Shown here in pieces: positions 1 through 9,597 of a stretch of 64,000 bases of DNA. The position numbers were made by a program, and so were the translations under genes. Below the pieces are notes generated by a model that was not told the origin of the DNA, did no database searches, and worked only from the letters and a program-made list of their open reading frames with translations. How positions within the stretch are numbered: position 1 is the stretch's first letter; every line of letters starts with the position of its first letter. Source of the stretch: Citrobacter sp. Cu233 (lineage in GTDB: Bacteria > Pseudomonadota > Gammaproteobacteria > Enterobacterales > Enterobacteriaceae). The stretch spans positions 1-64,000 of the forward strand of contig NZ_JAOWIF010000043.1 in assembly GCF_030332225.1 (NCBI RefSeq). Direction: 5' to 3'.

Positions 1-99
1 TCAGACAGTATCTGGAACAGGAGTAATGACGATGCGATGGCGGCAATGAAAAACACTGAACTGGAGCTTGAGCAAATTCAGCAGGACCCTCAGCAATAG
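1..99 (+). CDS. C-terminal end of an unrecognised, probably prophage gene (cut by window edge)
   Basis: The first frame is open from base 1 to a TAG at 97-99, giving 32 residues that end in a Gln/Glu-rich, probably helical tail (LELEQIQQDPQQ). The start lies outside the window. I do not recognise the family. It lies on the prophage side of the yecE junction, next to a DinI-like remnant, so a phage gene is the likeliest reading. With so short a piece, chance openness of the frame cannot be excluded. Confidence 0.4.
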   Translation, partial: SDSIWNRSNDDAMAAMKNTELELEQIQQDPQQ

Positions 100-152
100 A
101 TCGTTGCCGCAGCTGCGTCGCATGCAATGACGTCACTGCAGTATATTGTCCC

Positions 153-308
153 TTAATCTGACACCAGCCACATATCAGCCTCTTCAAACATCTCCTGGAT
201 AGTGTGGCTTATCTGTTCCTTCTCGTGCTTGCTGGCGTCAGTGTTGATCGCCGGCAGCGTCATCATCGGTTTTACCCAAGTACCAGTATCGGGAAAAGGC
301 GCGGTTTC
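153..308 (-). pseudogene. DinI-like family protein, C-terminal remnant
   Basis: Reading the minus strand to a TAA at 153-155 gives about 52 residues with the DinI-family C-terminal pattern: a strand ending in VKPMMTLPAINTDASKHEK, then a helix (EQISHTIQEMFEEADMW) and LVSD. DinI proteins modulate RecA filaments, and DinI-like genes are common at the ends of lambdoid prophages. The frame runs upstream into a stop near 350 without a credible ATG, and the N-terminal strand and helix of an 80-residue DinI protein are missing. I read it as a 5'-truncated remnant. A non-standard start is the alternative. Confidence 0.55.
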
Positions 309-565
309 ACACTTATTTCCCTTAGAATTACATCCTTTACATTAGACCTATGAATACAAGATGAAGTGCCACTTATTTGGCTAAAATGCAAACATAAATC
401 TAACTTGGATGTGGTTTTGCGTTATTTTATAACGTTCTTTTCTAACAAAAAACATAAAGAAATATTTGTTTTAGCCGATAATATGTTTTAACTGTATGTA
501 TTTGATTCACGACAGATAGTAGAATGTATGTTGTTACATAGGGTCAGGCATATAAAGAGGTCGGC
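309..565. other. AT-rich intergenic stretch before the EAL gene
   Basis: About 250 bases of low-GC DNA between the DinI-like remnant and the EAL gene. It should hold the promoter of the EAL gene. I see the ribosome binding site AAAGAGG at 554-560 but no promoter or operator I would defend. The base composition is far from that of the core genes, which fits phage DNA. Confidence 0.4.
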
Positions 566-2125
566 GTGAAGAATAACCACAATTTAAAACGAATTAAGCC
601 TTATGTGATATCAATCACGTTTTCATTTTTTATTTTTTTCTCATTGTCTGAGATTTCAATGTATTATATATACAAGGAGAGGATTGCATCATATACAGAA
701 CGAGTTTTGAATAGAAGCGTTAGTCTCATTCAACAGATTGATAAAATAAATGATAGTTATGAAATATTTAATGCTTATAGTCCTTGTAGTGAACTACAAC
801 TTCATGCTCTAAGAGTGGCCTTATGGCCCTATGCTCTTATAAAAGATATATCATTTATTTCAAATGGTGCAGTCATATGTAGTGCTTTATGGGGAGTGTT
901 GCCAGCACCATTGCTTCTCAATATCTATGATAGAAAAGTTGAAAAGGACAATGTAACTTGGTTTTTTGGTGTGTTACTGGAAAATAATGTAAAAGCTGAT
1001 TTGCTAAGCAATCAAAAATTAGCCATAACGATTTCACCATTTGCATTTAATAGATTTGTTACAGACCATGAAGAGAAGGGGTTTTCTGCAATTGTAGGTG
1101 ACAGAGATCATTCGCTTCATTTGTTCAAACTTGGTGAGCAGGTCGATCTTCTTGAAGAGGCTCAGCATGATAAATCCTACCAACTAGGACTTATTACCAC
1201 GCAAAGCTGTAATAAAAATAATAATGTCTGTGTCATGGGGGGAGTTAAATTTCCGTGGATGAGTTTCGATAGTTGGTTAACGATGTTGTTGATTTTCTTT
1301 ACATCTATTGTAACCGGTGTTCTTCTGGGTGGTTTTTATAATCAAAGAGTTGCACGTAAGCAATCATTAGTTTCAAGATTAAAAAATGCGATAAGAAGCG
1401 AATCATTATATCTTGTGTATCAACCTATTTATAAAATAAAAACCGGAAAAATTATTGGTGTGGAAGCACTAATTAGATGGGATGATCATGATATTGGTAG
1501 CATTCCTCCTGATATTTTTATCCCTATTGCAGAGAAGCATGGTTTAATCCAGGAAATAAGTGATTTTGTATTTCGAATGGCAGTAAAGCAAACCATGTCT
1601 CTTTCTGAGGAATTTGATATTTTTATAAGCATTAATGTTAGTTCTCAAGACCTTCTGTCGGAATCATTTCAAGAAAAAGTGTTTCAGATGATTGATGAAT
1701 CAAATATAAAACCTGGTATGATAATGATGGAGTTAACAGAAAGGCAGAGCGCGGAAATAAATTCCATCCAAAAGGTTATTTCTTTATTTAATAATAAAGG
1801 TATATCAATAGCTATTGATGATTTCGGGACTGGTCATTCAAATTTAAACTGGCTATCAAATTTACAAGTAGATGAAATTAAAATTGATAAGTCAATTACA
1901 TATTCTATTGGTGAACCTTCTGTAAATAATAATATCGTATCAGGATTGGTGGAGATTTTTAAAGATATAACTAACAAAGTCGTTTTCGAAGGTGTCGAGA
2001 CATCAACTCAGGTGAAATATTTAACTGAAATGTTCCCTGAGTGCGGTGTCCAAGGATGGTATTACTCACAGCCACTATCTATAGATAAATTGACAAAGTT
2101 AGTAAATGATATTAATGGGGTTTAA
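566..2125 (+). CDS. CSS-motif/EAL domain cyclic-di-GMP phosphodiesterase on prophage end
   Basis: 519 residues with a GTG start 5 bases after AAAGAGG. Domains in order: membrane segment at about 13-32; periplasmic CSS-type sensor (Cys74-Ser75 in SPCSE, second Cys105-Ser106); second membrane segment at about 237-257; EAL domain at about 275-515. The residues needed for hydrolysis of c-di-GMP to pGpG are all visible: E300 of EAL, N357, E389, the D418-D419 pair of DDFGTG, K439, E475 and Q496. An active inner-membrane phosphodiesterase is therefore likely. In CSS proteins of E. coli, redox control of the periplasmic cysteines tunes output. Codon use is strongly AT-rich, unlike the core genes 1 kb away, and the gene sits inside the prophage end at yecE, so it looks like a cargo (moron) gene that would lower c-di-GMP in a lysogen. 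Confidence 0.9.
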   Translation: MKNNHNLKRIKPYVISITFSFFIFFSLSEISMYYIYKERIASYTERVLNRSVSLIQQIDKINDSYEIFNAYSPCSELQLHALRVALWPYALIKDISFISNGAVICSALWGVLPAPLLLNIYDRKVEKDNVTWFFGVLLENNVKADLLSNQKLAITISPFAFNRFVTDHEEKGFSAIVGDRDHSLHLFKLGEQVDLLEEAQHDKSYQLGLITTQSCNKNNNVCVMGGVKFPWMSFDSWLTMLLIFFTSIVTGVLLGGFYNQRVARKQSLVSRLKNAIRSESLYLVYQPIYKIKTGKIIGVEALIRWDDHDIGSIPPDIFIPIAEKHGLIQEISDFVFRMAVKQTMSLSEEFDIFISINVSSQDLLSESFQEKVFQMIDESNIKPGMIMMELTERQSAEINSIQKVISLFNNKGISIAIDDFGTGHSNLNWLSNLQVDEIKIDKSITYSIGEPSVNNNIVSGLVEIFKDITNKVVFEGVETSTQVKYLTEMFPECGVQGWYYSQPLSIDKLTKLVNDINGV

Positions 2126-2333
2126 TATGTATTGCATTGTTTTTATTGTTTAATTTTATATAAGATACGTGTAACCGTGTACCATATAAATTTAACAGCT
2201 GAACTTTAATATCTCGTGCCGAATATAGTTGACTAGTTGGTGCGAGATTGAGTGAAATGTCGCGTTCTGATTCATCAGCGAGCAGGGCAAGATAATCTTC
2301 ACGCGTCATTGACTGTGAAAAGCGTCCACACAT
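2112..2333 (-). pseudogene. Truncated SRAP/HMCES-family (YedK-like) gene
   Basis: The minus-strand start is intact: TGGAGG, then ATG, then MCGRFSQSMTREDYLALLAD, the N-terminus of SRAP proteins whose Cys2 forms a DNA-protein crosslink with abasic sites. After about 27 residues similarity degrades (NLAP where YedK has NVAPG), and the frame ends at 73 residues against about 220 for the family. The body with the conserved Asn, Glu and His residues of the active site is missing. The 3' part overlaps the end of the EAL gene by 14 bases. Probably non-functional, although the Cys2-containing peptide could still be made. Confidence 0.7.
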
Positions 2334-2395
2334 AGAAACCTCCAAATTCACAACAGATAGAAAGTATAGAAGTTATAGGGAGCAGGCTGGGGACT

Positions 2396-2446
2396 TATGG
2401 GGCAAGGATGGGACAAAAATGCCTATTATGGGGCATGAATGGGACA
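2396..2446 (+). repeat. Two direct repeats, 31-bp period, near the prophage attachment junction
   Basis: The 20-mer TATGGGGCAAGGATGGGACA at 2396-2415 recurs at 2427-2446 with 18 of 20 bases identical. The start-to-start distance of 31 bases is about three helical turns. They lie about 100 bp inside the prophage from the yecE break. Arm-type integrase sites are often arranged this way, so I infer an integrase or excisionase binding array; no protein-binding evidence is available. Confidence 0.45.
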
Positions 2447-2548
2447 TTATTGTACACATGAAGTTTACCGAATTTCATGCGATGTCATATTTTAATGCGT
2501 TGAATACACTAGAGAATACACATGCTCTTGGGCGTTCTTTAGTGATTT

Positions 2549-2659
2549 TTAAAATACCCGCGTCACGCAGTTAAAGTGGCGGGCATACTCTTCAAGGCTG
2601 GTGATCCCCAGACGCATCCATTTCGGGTGTGACCATTGGGGTAAGCCGATATAGATCAT
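2549..2659 (-). pseudogene. yecE: yecE 5' fragment, interrupted by prophage integration
   Basis: The minus strand starts ATG at 2657-2659, overlapping the yecD stop by four bases (ATGA), and reads [14 protein letters not shown]...EEYARHFNCV. This matches the first 32 residues of the DUF72 protein YecE (about 270 residues). It then diverges to TRVF and a TAA at 2549-2551. The rest of yecE is absent from the window. The break, with phage-like genes beyond it, marks a prophage attachment junction near 2555-2565. yecE is a known insertion site of lambdoid phages such as phiP27. The remaining part of yecE is expected beyond the other prophage end, left of this window. Confidence 0.85.
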
Positions 2660-3222
2660 AGTGCTTGCAGGATCTCGTCAACGCGGCGTACGCGGGCAAT
2701 GCGTGGGAAAATATGCGTCATGCTGCCCTGATGCTGGTCGGCGCTGGCGGCACTGCAGGCGTCTTCGGCAACGATCAGGCTAAAACCCAGCTCCCAGGCA
2801 TTACGCGCGGTGGATTCGACGCCAATGTTCGTAGAGATCCCGCAAAGGACGATGGTGTCGATACCACGACGGCGCAGCTGTAGTTCCAGGTCCGTACCGT
2901 AGAATGCTCCCCACTGGCGCTTGGTGACCTCCAGGTCTGTCGCACATTTTCCCAGCGCTTGCGGGTATTCCCACCAGTTGTCGGGTAATACTTTGGCTGG
3001 CGTTGGGGCATCAACCGGTTGTTTTAGCGCCTCGGCATAATCCGCAGACCAGCCAACGCGAACCATCACCACCGGTGAACCGTTAGTACGGAATTTTGCC
3101 GCCAGTTGTGCCGCGCGGGCGACTACGTCGTTTGCCGAATGAGGCCCACCCGCGAAAGGCAGGATCCCTTCCTGTAGATCGATGACGACCAGAGCGGTTG
3201 TTTTTGCATTCAGTTCCAGCAT
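2656..3222 (-). CDS. yecD: Isochorismatase-family hydrolase YecD
   Basis: 188 residues, the usual length of YecD. The cysteine-hydrolase fold signature is visible: catalytic Asp in [10 protein letters not shown] near residue 16, and the nucleophile Cys in [16 protein letters not shown] near residue 148, followed by EDACSA. Its substrate in E. coli is not established; an amide or ester bond is implied by the family. It forms a unit with yecE by a 4-base overlap and is divergent from aspS. The prophage sits directly downstream, so yecD transcripts now run into phage DNA. Confidence 0.93.
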   Translation of the reverse strand: MLELNAKTTALVVIDLQEGILPFAGGPHSANDVVARAAQLAAKFRTNGSPVVMVRVGWSADYAEALKQPVDAPTPAKVLPDNWWEYPQALGKCATDLEVTKRQWGAFYGTDLELQLRRRGIDTIVLCGISTNIGVESTARNAWELGFSLIVAEDACSAASADQHQGSMTHIFPRIARVRRVDEILQAL

Positions 3223-3378
3223 GGTGACTCCAGTAAAAAAAGAATTCCGTTACACCTTAATCGCGAATCTGTGTGAAAGGGGCGACAATTTTTGTTATTT
3301 TTTGTGAGATTACGCAATACCCGCTTAGGAAACACGCGTACAGTCAGTACCGGACTGAGAGTCTATCCCAGTAGGCTC

Positions 3379-3407
3379 TTATCGTGCGGCAGAATTTCCA
3401 GTATAAT
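3379..3407 (+). promoter_or_regulatory. Putative sigma-70 promoter of aspS
   Basis: A perfect -10 box TATAAT at 3402-3407 with a weak -35 TTATCG at 3379-3384 and a 17-base spacer lies about 100 bases before aspS. The only other notable element between yecD and aspS is a T-run at 3415-3420. The assignment is by pattern only. Confidence 0.5.
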
Positions 3408-3509
3408 AGCCGCCTTTTTTCATTCAGTTGTGACATTCAGCTAAAGCTGCGACTTCGTCATCTGCCGGGCAGGTGACAATCTGCCTGCGGCAAAGTTAAG
3501 GGATATCTC

Positions 3510-5282
3510 ATGCGTACAGAATATTGCGGACAGCTACGTCTGTCCCACGAGGGGCAGCAGGTGACTCTGTGTGGTTGGGTCAACCGTCGTCGTGATCTTG
3601 GTAGCCTGATCTTTATCGATATGCGCGACCGCGAAGGTATCGTGCAGGTATTTTTCGATCCGGACCGTGCGGACGCGTTAAAGCTGGCCTCCGAACTGCG
3701 TAATGAGTTCTGCATTCAGGTCACGGGTACCGTGCGTGCGCGTGACGCGAAAAACGTCAACGCCGATATGGCGACGGGCGAAATTGAAGTGCTGGCATCC
3801 GATCTGGTCATTATCAACCGTTCAGATTCACTGCCGCTCGACTCTAACCACGTAAATACTGAAGAAGCTCGTCTGAAGTATCGCTACCTCGATCTGCGTC
3901 GCCCTGAAATGGCGCAGCGTTTGAAAACGCGTGCCAAAATTACCAGCCTGGTGCGTCGTTTCATGGACGACCACGGCTTCCTCGACATCGAAACGCCGAT
4001 GCTGACGAAAGCGACGCCAGAAGGTGCGCGTGACTACCTGGTACCGTCTCGCGTACATAAAGGTAAATTCTACGCACTGCCACAGTCTCCTCAGTTGTTC
4101 AAACAGCTGCTGATGATGTCTGGCTTCGACCGTTACTACCAGATCGTAAAATGCTTCCGTGACGAAGACTTACGTGCTGACCGCCAGCCTGAATTTACTC
4201 AGATCGATGTTGAGACCTCCTTCATGACCGCACCGCAGGTGCGTGAAGTGATGGAAGCGCTGGTGCGTAATCTGTGGCAGGAAGTAAAAGGTGTGGATCT
4301 GGGGGATTTCCCGATCATGACCTTTGCTGAAGCTGAGCGTCGTTACGGCTCCGATAAGCCGGATCTGCGTAACCCGATGGAGCTGGTGGACGTTGCTGAT
4401 CTGCTGAAATCTGTTGAATTCGCCGTGTTCTCTGGTCCGGCTAACGATGCGAAAGGGCGTGTAGCGGCTCTGCGCGTACCTGGCGGCGCTGCACTTAGCC
4501 GTAAGCAGATCGACGATTACGGTAACTTCATTAAGATCTACGGCGCGAAAGGTTTGGCATACATCAAAGTCACCGAGCGTGCGAAAGGTCTGGAAGGGGT
4601 AACCAGCCCGGTGGCCAAGTTCCTGAATGCTGAAATCATTGAAGCCATTCTGGAACGTACTGGCGCACAAGACGGCGATATGATCTTCTTCGGTGCCGAC
4701 AATAAGAAAGTGGTTGCCGACGCGATGGGGGCTCTGCGCCTGAAACTGGGTAAAGACCTGAACCTGACCGACGAATCCAAATGGGCGCCGTTGTGGGTTA
4801 TCGACTTCCCAATGTTTGAAGACGATGGTGAAGGCGGTTTGACCGCGATGCACCACCCGTTCACCTCGCCGAAAGACATGACGGCGGCTGAGCTGAAAGC
4901 TGCGCCGGAAGATGCGGTTGCCAATGCGTACGATATGGTTATCAACGGCTACGAAGTAGGCGGTGGTTCAGTACGTATCCATAACGGTGATATGCAGCAG
5001 ACCGTATTCGGTATTCTGGGTATCAACGAACAAGAGCAGCGCGAGAAATTCGGCTTCCTGCTGGACGCGCTGAAATACGGTACACCGCCGCACGCGGGCC
5101 TGGCGTTTGGTCTGGATCGTCTGACCATGCTGCTGACCGGTACTGATAACATCCGTGACGTTATTGCTTTCCCGAAAACGACAGCTGCCGCGTGTCTGAT
5201 GACCGAAGCGCCGAGCTTTGCCAACGAAGCTGCGCTGGCGGAACTGAGCATTCAGGTTGTTAAGAAGGCCGAGAATAACTGA
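3510..5282 (+). CDS. aspS: Aspartyl-tRNA synthetase
   Basis: 590 residues, matching the E. coli enzyme, which attaches Asp to tRNA-Asp in the cytosol. The N-terminal OB-fold anticodon-binding domain (about 1-110) precedes the class II catalytic core. Motif 2 is visible as [18 protein letters not shown] near residue 217, and motif 3 as [15 protein letters not shown] near residue 530. The long bacterial insertion domain (about 290-420) is present. Start ATG at 3510 follows TTAAGGG. It is the first gene of an aspS-nudB-yebC-ruvC run. Confidence 0.97.
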   Translation: MRTEYCGQLRLSHEGQQVTLCGWVNRRRDLGSLIFIDMRDREGIVQVFFDPDRADALKLASELRNEFCIQVTGTVRARDAKNVNADMATGEIEVLASDLVIINRSDSLPLDSNHVNTEEARLKYRYLDLRRPEMAQRLKTRAKITSLVRRFMDDHGFLDIETPMLTKATPEGARDYLVPSRVHKGKFYALPQSPQLFKQLLMMSGFDRYYQIVKCFRDEDLRADRQPEFTQIDVETSFMTAPQVREVMEALVRNLWQEVKGVDLGDFPIMTFAEAERRYGSDKPDLRNPMELVDVADLLKSVEFAVFSGPANDAKGRVAALRVPGGAALSRKQIDDYGNFIKIYGAKGLAYIKVTERAKGLEGVTSPVAKFLNAEIIEAILERTGAQDGDMIFFGADNKKVVADAMGALRLKLGKDLNLTDESKWAPLWVIDFPMFEDDGEGGLTAMHHPFTSPKDMTAAELKAAPEDAVANAYDMVINGYEVGGGSVRIHNGDMQQTVFGILGINEQEQREKFGFLLDALKYGTPPHAGLAFGLDRLTMLLTGTDNIRDVIAFPKTTAAACLMTEAPSFANEAALAELSIQVVKKAENN

Positions 5283-5283
5283 T

Positions 5284-5727
5284 ATGGCATATAAACAGCC
5301 TGTCTCGGTGTTAGTCGTGATTTATGCAAAGGACACCGGGAGAGTGCTGATGTTACAGCGGCGCGACGATCCTGATTTTTGGCAGTCGGTCACCGGTAGC
5401 CTTGAAGAGGGTGAAACCGCGTCGCAAGCCGCTATGCGCGAAGTAAAGGAAGAGGTCGCCATTGATGTTGCGCGTGAGCAACTGACCTTAATTGACTGCC
5501 AGCGCACGGTGGAGTTTGAGATTTTTAGTCATTTACGTCATCGCTATGCGCCAGGAATTGTACGTAATACGGAGTCCTGGTTTTGCCTGGCACTGCCCAC
5601 TGAACGAGAGATCGTGTTCACCGAACATTTGACCTACCGTTGGGTTAATGCGCACGAGGCTGCACAATTAACCAAGTCGTGGAGTAACCGGCAGGCGATT
5701 GAAGAGTTTGTAATTAACGTCGCCTGA
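5284..5727 (+). CDS. nudB: Dihydroneopterin triphosphate pyrophosphohydrolase
   Basis: 147 residues starting MAYKQPVSVLVV at ATG 5284, one base after the aspS stop, so translation is probably coupled. The Nudix box reads GSLEEGETASQAAMREVKEEV at about 37-57; it carries the REVKEE core, with the last Gly of the consensus replaced as in E. coli NudB. The enzyme removes pyrophosphate from dihydroneopterin triphosphate, the second step of folate synthesis. An upstream in-frame start at 5257 would overlap aspS and has no support. Confidence 0.94.
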   Translation: MAYKQPVSVLVVIYAKDTGRVLMLQRRDDPDFWQSVTGSLEEGETASQAAMREVKEEVAIDVAREQLTLIDCQRTVEFEIFSHLRHRYAPGIVRNTESWFCLALPTEREIVFTEHLTYRWVNAHEAAQLTKSWSNRQAIEEFVINVA

Positions 5728-5754
5728 GAAGGCGCGCTTTTGGAGAGATTATTT

Positions 5755-6498
5755 ATGGCAGGTCATAGTAAATGGGCCAACACCAGACATCGTAAAGCAG
5801 CGCAGGACGCTAAGCGCGGTAAGATCTTCACCAAAATCATTCGTGAGCTGGTGACGGCGGCTAAATTGGGTGGTGGCGATCCGGATGCTAACCCACGTCT
5901 GCGTGCAGCTGTTGATAAAGCGCTGGCAAACAACATGACTCGTGACACTCTGAACCGTGCGATTGCGCGTGGTGTTGGTGGTGATGAAGACGCGAACATG
6001 GAAACCATCATCTATGAAGGTTACGGTCCTGGCGGTACAGCCGTGATGATTGAATGTCTGTCTGATAACCGTAACCGTACCGTTGCGGAAGTGCGCCACG
6101 CATTCACTAAAACCGGCGGCAACCTCGGTACCGACGGTTCCGTTGCATACCTGTTCAGCAAGAAAGGCGTGATCTCCTTTGAGCAAGGCGACGAAGACGC
6201 CATCATGGAAGCGGCACTGGAAGCCGGTGCTGAAGACGTTGTAACCTTCGACGACGGCGCGATTGACGTTTACACCGCGTGGGAAGAGATGGGTAAAGTG
6301 CGTGATGCACTGGAAGCGGCAGGTCTGAAAGCGGACGCGGCTGAAGTTTCTATGATCCCATCCACCAAAGCGGATATGGATGCAGAAACAGCGCCGAAAC
6401 TGATGCGTCTGATCGATATGCTGGAAGATTGCGATGACGTGCAGGAAGTTTACCACAACGGCGAAATCTCCGATGAGGTTGCAGCTACGTTAGAATGA
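5755..6498 (+). CDS. yebC: YebC/TACO1-family translation factor
   Basis: 247 residues beginning [14 protein letters not shown], the highly conserved N-terminus of the family, and [10 protein letters not shown] near residue 85. The ATG at 5755 is preceded by TTGGAGAG; an upstream ATG at 5740 is not conserved. YebC proteins were long listed as transcription regulators. Recent work on the family supports a role at the ribosome in relieving stalls at proline runs, and I rely on that knowledge rather than on anything visible here. It lies between nudB and ruvC as in E. coli. Confidence 0.94.
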   Translation: MAGHSKWANTRHRKAAQDAKRGKIFTKIIRELVTAAKLGGGDPDANPRLRAAVDKALANNMTRDTLNRAIARGVGGDEDANMETIIYEGYGPGGTAVMIECLSDNRNRTVAEVRHAFTKTGGNLGTDGSVAYLFSKKGVISFEQGDEDAIMEAALEAGAEDVVTFDDGAIDVYTAWEEMGKVRDALEAAGLKADAAEVSMIPSTKADMDAETAPKLMRLIDMLEDCDDVQEVYHNGEISDEVAATLE

Positions 6499-6532
6499 TG
6501 CGGTTAAGCCATAAAATAACAGGAGATGCGTG

Positions 6533-7054
6533 ATGTCTATCATTCTCGGCATTGACCCGGGGTCGCGCATTACCGGTTATGGCGTCATCCGTCAGGTCGG
6601 CAGACAGTTGACCTACCTCGGCAGTGGTTGTATTCGCACCAAAGTTGACGATCTCCCGTCACGCCTGAAATTGATATACGCGGGTGTGACGGAAATTATC
6701 ACCCAGTTCCAGCCGGATTATTTTGCCATCGAGCAGGTCTTTATGGCGAAAAACGCCGATTCGGCGCTGAAACTGGGACAGGCGCGCGGCGTAGCGATTG
6801 TTGCTGCGACCAATCAGGATCTTCCGGTGTTTGAGTACGCTGCCCGACAGGTTAAACAGACCGTCGTCGGTATCGGTAGCGCGGAAAAAAGCCAGGTACA
6901 GCACATGGTGCGTACGCTGCTCAAACTCCCGGCGAACCCTCAGGCGGATGCGGCGGATGCGCTGGCGATTGCCATTACCCACTGCCATGTCAGCCAGAAC
7001 GCCATGCAAATGAGTGAGTCGAGGTTGAATTTAGCGCGCGGTAGGTTACGTTAG
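6533..7054 (+). CDS. ruvC: Holliday junction resolvase RuvC
   Basis: 173 residues. The RNase H-like fold has its acidic catalytic residues in place: the first Asp in ILGIDPGSR (residue 8), Glu in FAIEQVF near 67, and Asp-Ala-Ala-Asp-Ala near 139-142. It cuts Holliday junctions symmetrically with RuvAB bound. I chose ATG 6533, 7 bases after AGGAG; a GTG one codon earlier is possible. It belongs to the aspS-yebC transcript side, and a LexA-type palindrome separates it from ruvA. Confidence 0.96.
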   Translation: MSIILGIDPGSRITGYGVIRQVGRQLTYLGSGCIRTKVDDLPSRLKLIYAGVTEIITQFQPDYFAIEQVFMAKNADSALKLGQARGVAIVAATNQDLPVFEYAARQVKQTVVGIGSAEKSQVQHMVRTLLKLPANPQADAADALAIAITHCHVSQNAMQMSESRLNLARGRLR

Positions 7055-7063
7055 TGACAAATG

Positions 7064-7091
7064 AGGCTGGATATCTATCCAGCCTTTTTTT
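7064..7091 (+). promoter_or_regulatory. LexA-type box before ruvA that also has terminator form
   Basis: AGGCTGGATA-TC-TATCCAGCCT (7064-7085) is a perfect inverted repeat with 10-bp arms. Its core CTGGATATCTATCCAG fits the LexA pattern CTG-N10-CAG, and ruvAB is an established SOS operon with such a site. The right arm is followed by seven T residues (7085-7091), so the same palindrome has the shape of an intrinsic terminator for ruvC. Confidence 0.8.
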
Positions 7092-7134
7092 ATGATAGCG
7101 CATTACCTTTTAGCCCTTAACGCAGGAGCGTCAT

Positions 7135-7746
7135 GTGATAGGCAGACTCAGAGGCATCATTCTTGAAAAACAACCCCCACTGGTCCTTCTGGAAACGGGC
7201 GGGGTAGGCTATGAAGTGCATATGCCGATGACCTGTTTCTACGAGCTGCCGGAAGCCGGGCAGGAAGCGATCATCTTCACGCATTTTGTGGTGCGCGAAG
7301 ACGCACAGCTGCTGTATGGCTTTAACAATAAGCAAGAACGCACGCTGTTTAAAGAGCTCATTAAAACCAACGGCGTTGGGCCGAAGCTGGCGCTGGCGAT
7401 CCTCTCCGGCATGTCAGCGCAGCAGTTTGTCAATGCCGTAGAACGTGAAGAACTGGGGGCGCTGGTCAAACTACCGGGTATTGGTAAGAAAACGGCGGAG
7501 CGCCTGATTGTTGAAATGAAAGATCGCTTTAAAGGACTGCATGGCGACCTCTTTACCCCGGCAGCCGATCTGGTGCTGACATCACCTGCTGGTCCGGTAA
7601 GCGATGATGCCGAGCAGGAAGCGGTTGCTGCGCTGGTAGCGTTAGGCTATAAACCACAAGAAGCCAGCCGCATGGTAAGCAAAATTGCTCGCCCTGATGC
7701 CAGCAGTGAAACCCTGATTCGCGAAGCGCTTCGCGCGGCATTGTGA
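7135..7746 (+). CDS. ruvA: Holliday junction DNA helicase subunit RuvA
   Basis: 203 residues with a GTG start, as in E. coli, 7 bases after AGGAG. Domain I is an OB fold (about 1-64). Domain II has two helix-hairpin-helix motifs (about 65-140; [11 protein letters not shown] and [13 protein letters not shown]). Domain III (about 155-203), which contacts RuvB, follows a linker. RuvA tetramers hold the junction square and load RuvB rings. It is eight bases from ruvB and under the LexA-type site. Confidence 0.96.
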   Translation: MIGRLRGIILEKQPPLVLLETGGVGYEVHMPMTCFYELPEAGQEAIIFTHFVVREDAQLLYGFNNKQERTLFKELIKTNGVGPKLALAILSGMSAQQFVNAVEREELGALVKLPGIGKKTAERLIVEMKDRFKGLHGDLFTPAADLVLTSPAGPVSDDAEQEAVAALVALGYKPQEASRMVSKIARPDASSETLIREALRAAL

Positions 7747-7751
7747 GGTAA

Positions 7752-8765
<1,014 letters not shown>

Positions 8766-8766
8766 G

Positions 8767-8808
8767 TTTGTTGTTGCCGGATGGTGCAGATCATCCGGCA
8801 ACAACAAA
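8767..8808. terminator. Bidirectional hairpin between ruvB and znuB
   Basis: A perfect 17-bp inverted repeat, TTTGTTGTTGCCGGATG (8767-8783) against CATCCGGCAACAACAAA (8792-8808), with an 8-base loop fills the gap between the convergent genes ruvB and znuB. The GCCGGATG core resembles REP sequence. The flanking T and A runs let it work in both directions. Confidence 0.8.
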
Positions 8809-8811
8809 TAA

Positions 8812-9597
8812 TCAACTGGCCTGCTTCTTCATCATACTGAAGATAAACAGCAGTGCAGCACAAAGCACCACGGATGGCCCCGCCGGAGTGTCATAGAACG
8901 CTGAGAAGGTCAGTCCGCCTGTCACCGCTATCATGCCTACACCTACGGCAACGCCCGCCATCTGTTCGGGTGTACGGGCGAAACGACGTGCGGTCGCTGC
9001 GGGAATTATCAGCAGTGATGTGATAATCAGTGCCCCGACGAATTTCATCGCCACACCGATAGTGAGTGCTGTGACCAGCATCAGCAATAGCTTGACACGT
9101 TGCAGTTTCACGCCGTCAACAAAGGCCAGATCCGGGCTGATAGTCATCGACAGCAGGTTACGCCACTGCCAGAACAGAATAGCCAGTACAACCACGACAC
9201 CAATGGCAATGGCCACCAGATCTTCTGGGGTGACGGCGAGCAGATCGCCAAACAGATAGGCCATGAGATCCACGCGAATATTGGACATCAGGCTGACAAC
9301 CACCAGGCCTAATGACAGCGCACTGTGCGCCATAATGCCGAGCAGGGTGTCTATTGCGAGGTGCGGGCGTTTCTCCAGCCATACCAGGCCTGCGGCCAGC
9401 AACAGGGTGACGACGATAACCGCGTAGAACGGGTTTACATCCAGCAGCAGACCAAACGCAACGCCCAGCAGTGATGCGTGCGCCAGCGTATCGCCAAAAT
9501 AAGACATCCGACGCCAGACCACAAACGAGCCAAGCGGGCCAGCAGCGCAGGCCAGCATGATCCCGGCTAACCAGCCGGGTAATAATAATTCAATCAT
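8812..9597 (-). CDS. znuB: Zinc ABC transporter permease ZnuB
   Basis: 261 residues, the E. coli length, almost entirely hydrophobic with about seven to eight membrane helices typical of ABC-3 permeases. It forms the inner-membrane channel for Zn(II) delivered by ZnuA. The start ATG overlaps the znuC stop by four bases (ATGA at 9594-9597), so the two are translationally coupled. It is convergent with ruvB. Confidence 0.96.
   Translation of the reverse strand: MIELLLPGWLAGIMLACAAGPLGSFVVWRRMSYFGDTLAHASLLGVAFGLLLDVNPFYAVIVVTLLLAAGLVWLEKRPHLAIDTLLGIMAHSALSLGLVVVSLMSNIRVDLMAYLFGDLLAVTPEDLVAIAIGVVVVLAILFWQWRNLLSMTISPDLAFVDGVKLQRVKLLLMLVTALTIGVAMKFVGALIITSLLIIPAATARRFARTPEQMAGVAVGVGMIAVTGGLTFSAFYDTPAGPSVVLCAALLFIFSMMKKQAS

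Noticed and set aside
2665-2883. Plus-strand ORF opposite yecD
   Set aside because: Antisense shadow of the conserved yecD frame, with no family resemblance.
4170-4945. Long minus-strand ORFs inside aspS
   Set aside because: Mirror frames of a high-GC-third-position gene; composition is not protein-like.
5749-6456. 235-residue minus-strand ORF opposite yebC
   Set aside because: Shadow of yebC; the sense frame carries the conserved family.
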